Source: Liolophura sinensis (taxonomy: Eukaryota; Mollusca; Polyplacophora; Chitonida; Chitonidae). Taken from it: a stretch of DNA of 64,000 bases. Below, piece by piece: positions 1 to 12,623 of the stretch. The stretch's first letter is position 1. The number at the start of each line of letters is the position of its first letter. The translations under genes were made by a program, and so were the position numbers. The notes beneath the pieces were generated by a model, which saw only the letters and a program-made list of their open reading frames with translations, made no database searches and was not told where the DNA came from. Location: positions 59,494,984 through 59,558,983 of the forward strand of contig NC_088300.1 in the NCBI RefSeq assembly GCF_032854445.1, in the 5' to 3' direction.

Positions 1-2648
1 ATCTTTTGAATGTTTTCGTCATTCCTACATGTAGTTAAATCGTCGCCCAGAAGCTACTGTGTTCAGACACAAATCAGTTTCGTCGCTGCCTGTTGATCGC
101 AGCATCACAGTGTTGGCCATGAACAACAGAAATTCAACATGGACAGAGACTGAGTGTTGAGTGCCGAGATTTCCACCTGCTAAGTACTGTGCCATTTGCA
201 TAGTTATCCACACATCTTCTCTTCCGAAATCAAAATGGCCTGAATCGTATCCATCACATTTTTCTGTCGTCTCATTTGATTAGCACTAATACTGACCTTG
301 ATTGACCTCAATCCGGTGCCACTGATAGAAACATATGAAAAGCTCCGACACTTAATAACTATACTCGACGTTGGAAGGCTCTGAACTTATATAACAATAA
401 CGTATACCTGTAAAATAAAAGAGAAATATAAATGTAAAGATTATAACAGTCCAAAATAATGATGTAATATATGGCAAAGAATTAAGCAACGGAATATTGT
501 CTGTTTGTTCATGATTGAATTTGCTTATATATTTTCTCTTAAACTGCAAATTGTATTTAGTAAAGATGTCATTGTGTAAGTGTGGCTGAGTCATCTGGTT
601 ATATTTTGATCACCACAGCGAATATTCTAGTCCTGAGGAATAGCTTGATGTTTGAGGCCACCACGAGTCAAGCGTAAAATTAACAAAGTTGCTGGTATAC
701 ATTTCACTGTCAAACCCGTTGCATTATCGTCATGATCAGGGGTTTCAGTGACGTCCGCGACGAAAAGTGTCTATTTCTGGTATAGTCTTGACCTTGTCGA
801 CAAATAATACTTGAATGGACCTAGCCTTACTAGTACAGCTAATGATATACAGGTAGTCTATGTACATGATTAAAGCCTATGTAGGCCAGTGGGTTATAAT
901 CCCATACCACGCAAAGGCGACCTCACTATTAAAGTTATATAACTGCATGATATCATTCGAACATAAATTCATACATTTACGTCCATCTCTCTATCAACAA
1001 GTATAACTTTCAGTATACACCCTAGCGATAATAGGCTCATAGCGTACATGTGGAAGTAGTCAAAAAGGCTATTACCCAACGGAACAAGATTTTACTCCCT
1101 GTAAGCCTATTTATAAAGTCGGTTACGCTAAACATGTGCCTTTTCATTTAGAAATGATGGTTTAATCTAAAATATGTGACTAATGCAATTCCGCATTCCT
1201 CAAAATCTGTGTATCTGCTTTATTAGGCCTATCTATTCCGTAATAGAAAGTGTATATATAGCTTATGAGATCAAGGGAGAGAACTCTTTCGTGAGATTAG
1301 ACTAGTGGGTTGAAAATAACACACTACTTGACATTGATTATTACGTGAATTAAAATTGTAAAATGCCAAAATACGAATAATTTATGTATTTTGGCGCAGA
1401 CATTTCGCAACATTTTCTGCAAGAAGCTGTTAACATATCTCGCATGCACACACATGTAATATTGTGAAGGCATGTAAGTGTAGAGCTCACTGCATTTAGG
1501 CCTATGCACATGAATAAAAATTTTTAACACTAAAAACCTCAATTTCCATACTCTAAGTCATAGTATATCACCCTGACAAATCAAGATTCCGGATATTCTT
1601 TATTTGTTTTTCTGGTGTCTAAAATATTTCACTTAGATGAAGGTGGCCAACGTTTCCACAGATGATGACGCTATACCTTAAGGTTTTGTGAATATTTACA
1701 GAGAAAACATAACAAACTCCGAGATGATCCCCGCTCTCTGAAAAAGGACAATTATGCTATTGAAAAGGTTCGATAAAGAACGATATTGTGGCACGAAAGA
1801 ACCACCTGGAAGATGATTTTCTTAGTAGTCAGATCTATAGTCATTTCAGCATATTACACCCGTCTGTAGTTCAGCTTCTGTTTCAATACCGATCTATAGA
1901 ATACTGTTCAAGTAGTCTAACTGCCTGCACTTGACGATAAATTGATGGAGGGCAGTGTAGCCAAGTGGTGCGTGACAAGGTCAGTGAAGTTTACCGTCTG
2001 TCCGCAGTCATGCCATATCTTACGGAATATACTTTTGTCATGACTTCAATGACAAAATATCAAGGGTCAGCTAAAAATTCAAGGGCCATCTTCAAGGTCA
2101 TTGAGACATCTTTTGATAACAAGTATAATATGACCTTGACCTTTGAAATGAGATCCAAACAATAAAAGTTTAGTTTTCAAAATGTAAAGATTGAGATGAA
2201 ATTACGCATCGAATTCCACATCTGGATTCTGTGGAAAACGGCTCAATTCTTCGCCTACGAATAATCGTCTTGCAGGACTCAATTTTTGTGACATGCGCCA
2301 TCATCATCCCATACCATATCAGAATGCTAAATTTTGAGTTTAATCCTGCATTATTACTCATTAACAAAAAGATTGTCCGGTTGAAGTAATAATTAACATA
2401 GGTTTATAGATCTAGGTCGCGAAATTGGTGAAATCTTTATTTATGGACTGATTTAGTTAAGTTTTGATTTAGCCTACAATGACATAGCCCAATGAATTAT
2501 ACACTGGTATCTCTTGCATATTTTACAAGTAAACGCACGGCAATAAAGGTGATCTACTCTGACAACATTCTCTAGCTTTCGTTCAGAAAATCTTCCGTTA
2601 GTTATACATTAGAACGATACGTGGGGAGTTCTCAAACTACAAATGTTC

Positions 2649-2766
2649 TTGGGTTTCCCCAGAGCTTTGCCCGGAATTCTCCCACAACAATGTTGGCCAC
2701 AGTCGTATAAGTGAAATATTATTAGTTACGGCGTAACGGACCAATCAAATAAATAAATAAATAAAT
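2649..2766 (+). mobile_element. SINE copy, 3' half
   Basis: This is a truncated copy of the dispersed SINE that is most complete at 11941-12207. It keeps the block running from the GGTTTCCCC-type core through GTATAAGTGAAATATT to CCAATCAAATAAATAAATAA. The A-rich tail at the right end gives the orientation. The tRNA-related head is missing. Confidence 0.75.
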
Positions 2767-5765
2767 ATACTAAAATTGACTATCAAGTAGGAGTCTCGCA
2801 GCTTACGCTCAAAAACAATTAACACCTCCAAAACTGCATTTTTCTGGAGGCAAATAAATGTCATAAAATATTATTTTTGGTTCTGAAACTTACAATTTTC
2901 CAGTGGAATATCATTCAATGTTATGTTAATGTAAACAGAACTCTGAGAACCAGGTAAGGCTGGTCATGACGAAAGTTATGGTCATTGAGGGTAATTTCAT
3001 GTACCACAACTGGTAACTTGATACATTACTATAAAGAAAACTTCACTTCAGAAGGAACAGCATGTCAGAAGTAACTTGTGAGCATGATTACAATCTCTTT
3101 ACCAATGTTCAGCAGAAACAATACAGTGAGAGCAATGGTAGACAACTGAAGAACAAAATCATGACATTAAATCTTTGCTGCCCTTGAAGGTCATTTATTC
3201 AAAGTAAATTCATGTAACATACACATATATGTTGATCAACTCAAACAAATGCCCAGGAAGTCCAATATACATGTATACAACAACATAAAACAAGTAAATT
3301 AGAGAGAGTCAGTTTGCGTTTGGTCGTTGGGATTTAGTAAACTACACATACTTGTGATCAAATTTCACTCAATAGCTGGAATAAGTGTTATATTCGACGA
3401 AACATGCATACCCTACTTCTTCGAATTTTTGGGACACTCGATCTGCTCATTTTAGCCAATATATATACACAATTATATATACACAATTGAGTATTAAGTT
3501 TCTTTTATCTCACATTGCTAGACCATCTAATGAACGACGTACTCATGTCTTTACTCTGGTAAAGAAATGCACCGCAAATGACCTAAAGTTTCGTTGTGGT
3601 TTACTTTCGCACGATTTCGCACGAGTTGGTTGCAAGATGACAGAAGAGAATGATTATACTAATGCACCCAGAGATCATTTAAGTTTTTTACCCCAACATG
3701 AAAAAAAAAAAAATATTAATGGGATAGAATTAGAAATAATTTGCATCAGAATCACAAATTTTTCATGTGTGTTCACAATTTAATCAGCTGAAGTGGGACA
3801 GTGACATTTATGGAGCAGTCAAAGTGTAAATGTAAACAGCCTTGTCTACCCAAAAAGTTTAATCCAATTTATTACAGCTAGCCCTAGGGTTGAATGTGCT
3901 GATAGGTGTAAATACACTTTGTGGTGTAATTAAGGCCTTTTTCTTCTGATGAAAAAATGAAGGGAAAGGTAAATGAAATTGGAAATGCTTCAGTGCATTC
4001 AGGTATATGTATGGGGAAAATATGGAGGCCTGAGCACATTATTAAAAGCTCACATGTTCAGCTATCGTTGGGTTTCTAGGTAAAACAGAGAATGGAGGTC
4101 CATGTACATGTATGTGCAGGGAGTTGAGATAAAAGCTCAGGACCAAACATTTGGCACAATTTTACCTCCCAAAATTGGTAATTGTCTCAAAAGTCACATC
4201 AAGAAATCTTTTAAATGCACAGCCAATTATACTTTCACAACTAATAAAAAGTAAAATCAATGGATAGATAAACTTGAGTACACGTAAACGTACGACAACA
4301 TTCTATGCGCTCATGACAAAACACATTTACACAGCAGTGATATCCTGCTTATGGCTCATCTACACTGTGACATAAGCACAATGTACATTTATACTTAACA
4401 CCAATATTTACAGTCAACTTGCTCAACTTTCTGTGCATTATTATTACATAAAAGTGCATATACATATTATTTTCTCCAGTCTGACATCACTTTCTTCAAA
4501 TTGTGGAATGTTAAAATATATCACACCCCTATCCAGTTAATGCCCACCCCACACACTCAACATCCCGGGTGACAGATGGACCAAGGCTCAACTTTCTTGA
4601 AGAACACATCAAAGCTCCTTTAAAAATAAAATAAAGTACGCTCTTGATAAAATCATTCACTTACTCTTCTAAGCCATTCAGAGCTAAGACAAACCTCAGA
4701 TACACACTTATCTTTACATTTCAATGCAAATTTATACCAGGCTAACTGACGCATTGCTTTGCAAAATAATACATGTAGGTCACCATTATTTCTACACCAT
4801 GATCATTACAAATTACGAGTCCTTCAGAACAGGGACAATCCTGGGCTAATATTTCAACGTGCACATCACACATGTCAGACAAGGGAACTACTGCTGCTAC
4901 AAGAGTCAGGAAACTAGGCCACATACTGATAACATGTTGTCATGGCATTTAGTCTCTAATTACTGCCAATAATTGTGTTTATTGTCATATCCTATTAAAA
5001 TCCATCTTGGAAGACTTTAATATATGCTTAATATCACACAGAAAATGTCCCAGATCAGTATTACCTGAACACTTCAACAAAGTTAATGTTACATATATAT
5101 ATATATAGTGTATATGTAAAGCACATCCTAAGAATATTAAATAACACAATTTCAAGGCATATTAAACTTGTGCCTTGACACTAAACTGCGTCAATGACCT
5201 TGCATGAAAATTGCGTTGTAAGACATGCAAGATTGGATGATGGTAATGTACAATTAATAGTAAAATGAAATGTACACAGAAACAAGACCAAGTTGTACAA
5301 AATAACATAGCCACACATACATTTGTATGAATGTATTTTACAACAACTGATAACATACACATACCTCTAATTAAGGGATACCATCATTATCATGCTTTAT
5401 CTTTGCAGAACAATAAAACTAGGACACATACTGGAGGAAAGTTTTCCTCAAACATTCAAACAAGGCAAAACTACCTCAGTTATTACCAATGCTCTAACAA
5501 CTTCCATGAAGAGACATATCATGACTAGGATGTTCAAGCCGTAAAATTTAAAGAAAAAGTTATTAAAAATATATTTTGCCAAGGCACAAGGACGAATGGT
5601 GCATTTCATGGAAGTGATACACCAGAAATCCCAAAAATACCATATAAAAATATACCACAATTTTGAGAGATCATCTGGGTATTCTCAGCAATACTGGTCA
5701 GCGACATACTGTTCCTGATAAGGAGGCTGTGAAGCACCGGATCTAGTGTACATGTACATGTATGT

Positions 5766-6605
5766 ACTCAGACACACTGTAGTGTATGTTGTCAGATACA
5801 CTACATGTATGTTGTCAGATACACTGTAATGTATGCTGTCAGATACACTGTAATGTATGTTGTTAGATACACTGTAATGTATGTTGTCAGATACACTGTA
5901 ATGTATGTTGTCAGATACACCATAGTGTATGTTGTCAGATACACTGTAATGTATGTTGTTAGATACACTGTAATGTATGTTGTTAGATACACTGTAATGT
6001 ATGTTGTCAGATACACCATAATGTATGTAGTTAGAGACACTGTAGTGTATGTTGTCAGTTACAGTATATGTATGTTGTTAGATACACTGTAATGTATGTT
6101 GTTAGATACACTGTAATGTATGTTGTTAGGTACACTGTAATGTATGTTGTCAGACACACTGTAATGTGTGTTGTCAGTTACACTACATGTATGTTGTCAG
6201 ATACACTGTAATGTATGTTGTCAGACATACTGTAATGTATGTTGTCAGATACACCATAATGTATGTTGTCAGACACACTGTAATGTAAGTTGTAAAAACT
6301 GTAATGTATGTTGTCAGACATACTATAATGTATGTTGTCTGATACACCATAATTTATGTTGTCAGACATACTGTAATGGATGTTGTCAGATACACGGTAA
6401 TGTATGTTGTCAGTTACACTACATGTATGTAGTCAGATACACCCTAATGTATGTTGTCAGATACACTCTAATGTATGTTATCAGATACACTGTAATGCAT
6501 GTTGTGAGATACACGGTAATGTAAGTTGTCAGATTTATTGCATATGTTATCAGATGGAGTATAACACATGTTATGACAAAGATTGTTATATGTTGCCCAA
6601 TACAG
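5766..6605. repeat. 24-bp minisatellite, about 34 copies
   Basis: The unit contains ATGTATGTTGTCAGATACAC followed by TGTA, with drift such as TTAG for TCAG. Because 24 is a multiple of three, the array stays open on both strands and gives 8-residue periodic pseudo-proteins (MYVVRYTV-like on plus, YLTTYITV-like on minus). There is no start context, splice signal or domain, so coding is unlikely. It lies downstream of the ENT gene. Confidence 0.9.
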
Positions 6606-7396
6606 TGTAAAACAGGGAAGTATTTATGACCCATGTCCATCCAAAGATGGGCAATCTCCACTTTGACAAAAGTCAAAAATTGCTTTCGCTCATTATAACA
6701 AAATGGTAGTTATACTCACTGCTGTATAAAATTCAGACAAAACTGTGACCGATTTTTCTTTACCTATGTGTTGTGGGCATTTTTATTTTTTCATGCGTAT
6801 TTCACTCTGGAATCAACAGTACATATCACACATCCACTGACAATCACACATACAGAAGTTTGCATGTTCTCAATGAATGCTTAGATACATGTACTGGTAC
6901 ACATGTACGTCTTTCCTTCTTCTTCACAGCATGTCACAACAGTCCTTCCTATCCATGGTGAAATAAAGATTATTCCTGAATAATGTTTCCTTCATACATG
7001 TGTAGCAGTGTCTTCAGAGGTACATTTCCGTTTGTCAAACATATCCACTTGATCTTGTCCTATTCTACCTTTTTCAATGTTGCAGTGTCAGTAGAACTTT
7101 ATCATTTCACTGTCGCACTCAGTGAAACAGTACACCTGTATGTTCTCATCCAGGATGGCAGTTAGTGGACCACTCATATGTTATCCCTAGCACAGCAGTC
7201 AGTGGAACAGTCCACTTGAATGTTCCATCTACACAGCAGTCAGTGGAACAGTTCGCTTGGATGTTCTGTCTGCAGAGCCGTCCATGGAACAGCAAATACG
7301 AATGTTCTCACACAGGTCTTGTAGGGAGATCAATGATGGTAGTGAGAAGAATGGTTATCAACCATACCAAACCCCGTCCTAATTTCCTGGCTGACT

Positions 7397-10300
7397 TCAA
7401 CATCCACTGGCTTCTGCTGGTCTTTCAGCCACCAACTGAACAAACTTTACAATGCCCAGTGAGAAGTTTACTCCCAAAAAGAGACCCACTATCAGTGCAA
7501 AGGCCATCATCATACCTGCAGTAGGGGCGTGATGGGACTCCACTAAACTGTAACAGCAAACGTAAAACATGTAATAGGTGTGAATTTTAGAATGCAACAA
7601 TTCTGCATTTAATTACGTCAAAAGGTAATCAATATAAAAACTTTTGTGGTCGCATATGTGCATGAAGATAAGCTCTGATCCACATAATTCTGACTAATCT
7701 CAATCAGTCAGGCTTTGTTGTATAAGCTGTGATTGAGCATCACAAACGACCTAAATTAATCATGTGTACACTTTTGTCACAGTTCCCTCCATGTTTATGT
7801 GATTGGAGTTTTACGCCATACTCAAGAATATATTACTTACACAACGGCGGCTAGCATTACAGTGGGAGGAAACCCACGACCATCTGCACGTTTCTGACAG
7901 ATCTTCCCACATGACTTGAGAGGAAGCTTGCATGAGCTGGACTTGAACTACCAGTGACTTGGGTCATGGTGCAGCACTGACAAGCTAACCACCAGGCCAT
8001 GGAGGCATCCAAAGAGCAACTATGTGACTACCACAGATAAAAAGAGGGTGTAGCTTCAAACAATTTCTAGGGATCCAATCGAGATATTGGCCACAAATGA
8101 CTGCAACAAATAGACCGCGATGAAGAAGATGAAGAAGGCCTGACTGTCTTACCTCGGACCATACATCATGGCCAGACTGCTGTAATAGCCGCTGGTGAAG
8201 GCAAAGATGACTGAACCCACGATGTATACATAGTCATTGGCCAGCCACATGGGAATGTTCTCCACAATACGAACCTCGGGTCGGTAATTGCTCAGCACAA
8301 AGAAGGGGATGAAGAAGAGTCCCCTGATTAGTACAGGCAGCCAGAGGAAGCGAGGGCCAGGCTGAAAATACAACATAATACACTCATCTTACTTCTTCAC
8401 AATTTCTTCTTTCTTTCTCCCAATTAACTTATATTTGATATACTAAATAGCTTTAAACAGTTCTTAAAGAGAAAAAAAAAAAAAACTGGTAAGAGGCTCC
8501 TGAGTCATTGCGCTCTCACCCTTTTGCCACTGAAGCCCCAATATTTTCACCCACAGTCATACCCACAAAGTGCCAAGGTTTGAAAGCAAAAGATCACAGA
8601 GTTCTACACTTACTGTTCAGACATCATTTGTATGATCATTTGTATGTTTGTATACATGTATTTATATATAGGAAGTGATGGGCACTTAATGGAAGTTGAA
8701 CTGTCACCAGCTGGGAAATCACCATGTTCTACTCAACAGCATGCAATGAATATTTTACAATACTAAATGACACATCATGATCTTAAATGTGACAACACGT
8801 CCATTTCTGTTATGCTTTACAGGCTAACAACAGAAAGAATGTACAAACTGACTGCAGCAGACAACACACCTAACCAAATACAAGGGGGCAAAACTCATGC
8901 TGCAACCAAAACTAAATGTGATGTAGCGCAGCTCAGAATGCAGCTGGGTACAATGTCGTGAATTGGTGAACCTTACATGATGTGGTCTTACATGAAGTAT
9001 AATAACAGAATATGGTTGGCTTCCTCCTTGCCAGCAACCTGCGGATGGTCGAGGGTTTATCCCGCGCTCTGAATGGTTTCCTCCAACCATAATGTTGGCT
9101 GCCGTCATCTAAGTGAAATATTCTTGATTACAGTGTAAATAACAGAATACGTACTGGTTACATGCAACCATGTAATGCTTCACCATATACACAGGCAGGT
9201 TATGACAATAATAACATCAACATTATGTCTATACATTTGTATACTTACAAATTTAATCCACTCTGACATAAGATTTCCCAGGAATGCAAACACATTGAAG
9301 CTCAAAAAGCAGAAAACAGCCACCCAGTAGTCATCTACGAAGAAACAAAGGAATACCACGGTAAAGAACTGACAATTATACAAATGGAATAAAAACTTGT
9401 GCAGCAACAAAAATTCAAGCCAAAAAAAAAGTGACGGAAGCAAATCTCTATCCTCACTCACCAGTACCTATACAATGTAAATTAGATACAGGTTAGTTAT
9501 CGTTGTGTTTGTTCCATGTGCCTGTATCATACTGAAATCCTAAGGCTTACTTGCACCACAAATTACACAGCTTCATAATAATAGCTAGATTGTTGTCTTT
9601 CTCATTTTCATAATATATGCTGAAAAGTTCTGGTACTAATGACGAATCAGGCCACAAAACATTTCATCAGACATCCTTGTCAGAATGGTCACTTTGGAAT
9701 ACATTTATTTATTTATTTATTTATTTGATTGGTTTTTTTACGCAGCACTCAAGAATATTTCACTTATACAATGGTGGCCAGCATAATGGTGGGAGGAAAC
9801 AGCCCAGTGGAAACCCACGATCATCCGCAGGTTGCTGACAGACCTTTCCACGTACAGCCGGAGAGGTAACCAGCATGAACTTTGGAATACATGAATGAAT
9901 AAATGAATGATTATGGTTTAACGCCACTTCCGCAAGAATGCAGCCATATGGTAGCTTTGGAGCAGCAAAATGGATTTGAGCAGTTCATATGAGAAAACTG
10001 TGTTGAGCAATGATATTGTGTCAATGACAAGAAGGCCTTACCGCTGAGGGGGAAGTCTATCCTCCTGACTTGGGCCTGGATGGCAGGAAATATTGACAAG
10101 GTGACAAAAAATATAAAAGCCACAGAAAACAACTGGACCCAGATCTGAAATGGAAGAAAATATCATTTTTTAAATGTTTGAAAACTTTAAAATTCTAAGG
10201 TGAAGTATATAAAATATCAATTCTAAAATTTTACTGGAAGACAATTCATTAAGACATACATGTTTGATGTAAAGTTCAAACAAGCTCAAATTCACAAATG

Positions 10301-12570
10301 CCACAAACAGTTGATCCCAGAAGGGCTTGTGTCATCTTGCACATAAGTCTCTCACTAAGTAAATGGTCCTTTTTAAGATAAGATGATAAAAATTGGACTG
10401 ACCAACCAATTGAATGAATGAATGATTATGGGTTAATGCCACACCTCCAATAAGAACTATATCAGCCATACAGTGGCACAATGACATAGACTGACAGGTA
10501 GAGCAATTTACAGAGCAAATAAACTTTTATTTCTAAACAAATCTGTTAACTTTAATCACTCACTTTTTTAAATATTAACAGGTAGGGTGGTCTGGTTGTC
10601 CCTTGGGTTTGTCGTGTTTCTTCTCTTTTCATCTCCACGACTCTTTGGTAATATTTGTAATATTTCTATGGAGAAAAAACATCTTAACTTGGAAAAATAT
10701 AACTTTAATACCTCAGTAAGCAGAATTTTGGACCAATTGCATGTAAAAGAGCACCAAGTCTATCAGAAATTCACAACAAATGTGTAGATAGTTGCCTCTA
10801 AATAATTTCTTCATTATTTCTTTAATAATTATAAATTATTTGCAGCAACAATAATAATCATTTCTTAAATAATGAGAAACTTAAACTTCAAATAATTTAG
10901 TCAGCTGGCCCATCTACAACAAGTTATTTTCTTTCTCCTGTCTGAACAGTAAATATCCCACACTGACTGTGAGAAGATCATACAGCTGTGGAAAAAAACA
11001 AAAAGGCCAAATAAATAAATAAATAAATCAAAATAAAATAAAAAGTAGTTACCAGAAGGGGGAGAGCAAAGTATGAATCAAATGCTACCAGAAGGACAAA
11101 AATAGCTGTGATGAAGTAATAAATGGCCGCAGTTCTCGTGCTTGGAGAGGCTGCAAAATGAAGAGCTATGCATTAAAATGAAACCCTTAATATATACATT
11201 ATAAACTAATTAGCAAAAAACAAATACAAGTTAAATACAGTATACATTGACATCATTTATATACAAAATATTAGCATCCACGAAGAACATGATGATTTTA
11301 CTTTCATGAATAAGTCCCCATTTAGGGGAAGGCATATTCAAAATTGGTAACTGAGGGCCCGAATGTATGTATTTATTTCATTGCGGTTTAACGTTTACCT
11401 AAAAAAAATTTCCACTTAAATGAGGGTGATCAGATTTATGAGTGGAGGAATTCGGTGTGCTCGAAGTTAACTACCAATGACCAGTACCACACAAACCTCC
11501 CTGGCTTTAATCAGCAGCCAGAGAAGCATGAACAGGATTCAAGTCCATGATCTCATTGGTCAAGGACCTGATGGTGTAGACAGTCCAAGAGCTAAGGGAC
11601 AAAGGGAAAATGCTACTAATCATCCAAATGGGGCATGACATTATGAAAAATCCAGACATGTGAACAAGCAACCTTTCTGTACGTACCCCACATGGCTATG
11701 ATGTTTATCACAGCTGTGAACACTCCACTTGTATTCTGCAAAGGTAGAGGAACATGATGTTACATGTAGATATAACAAGGAAAATGTGTGTCACTTAAAC
11801 AAAGTGTGTGTCACTTAAACAAAGTGTATGTCACTTAAACAATATGTGTATAATTAAGAAGATATAGATGTACTTGTTTTTTTCCCAATAGTTTCCAAAT
11901 GTACAAATCTTTTCAAAAAAGCATAAAACACCAATCAAGTAAATTTATTTATTTGATTGGTGTTTTGCGCTGTACTCAAGAGTATTTCACTTATACAATG
12001 GCAGCCAGCATTATGGTGAGAGGAAACCGTGCACAGCCCGGGGGAAATCCACGACCATCTGCAGGTTGCTGGCAGACCTTCCCACGAACGTCCGGAGAGG
12101 AAGCCAGCATGGCCTGGACTTGAACTCACAGCGACCGCATTGCTAAGAGGCTCCTGGGTCATTACGCTGCCCTAGTGAGCAAACCAACTGAGCCACGGAG
12201 GCTCCAAACAAATAAATAAATGTATCTCAGTATAGCAGCACAGTGTAGTGACTAGGCTTGGTCAGAATAACAAGTAAACAATTCAAAACAAGCACGCCAC
12301 ACAATGCCTTTCCCGCCTTTCAGTGGTGAATCTTTCTAGCACGCCAGACCTATACTTAAGCTCTGTGGTCTGATATTCATTCTTGCTTGTGTGATCAGGT
12401 TTTCCCTAATTCTTCTGACTTTTGGGACATACACTGGTAGTGTTGAAAGTAGAATATTACATTTCTTTACCAGCCTTTTGGAAAAGTGAAAGTGAAGATA
12501 TGTGTATATTGTTCATTAGATGGTCTCACCATGTGAGAAAAAAGAAAATCAATATTCCTGCTACAGTTAC

Positions 12571-12623
<53 letters not shown>

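Larger units (their letters stand above)
1..7396. other. Gene-poor flank (beyond the ENT 3' end)
   Basis: No gene could be supported here. It holds one SINE copy (2649-2766), a 24-bp minisatellite (5766-6605) and a short imperfect repeat of about 45 bp at 7100-7310. The part nearest 7396 is probably the 3' UTR of the minus-strand nucleoside transporter; a possible minus-strand AATAAA lies at 6782-6787. Short open frames such as 3385-3783 (plus) show no recognisable domain and no splice context. A minus-strand open stretch around 25-270 could be a terminal exon of an unknown gene entering from outside the coordinate range; see findings. Confidence 0.6.

Noticed and set aside
3385-3783. 132-codon plus-strand frame
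   Set aside because: Composition looks random, with no domain and no flanking exon of matching phase.
12116-12195. Functional tRNA gene
   Set aside because: A- and B-box-like motifs are present but no cloverleaf forms, and the sequence recurs as a SINE head.
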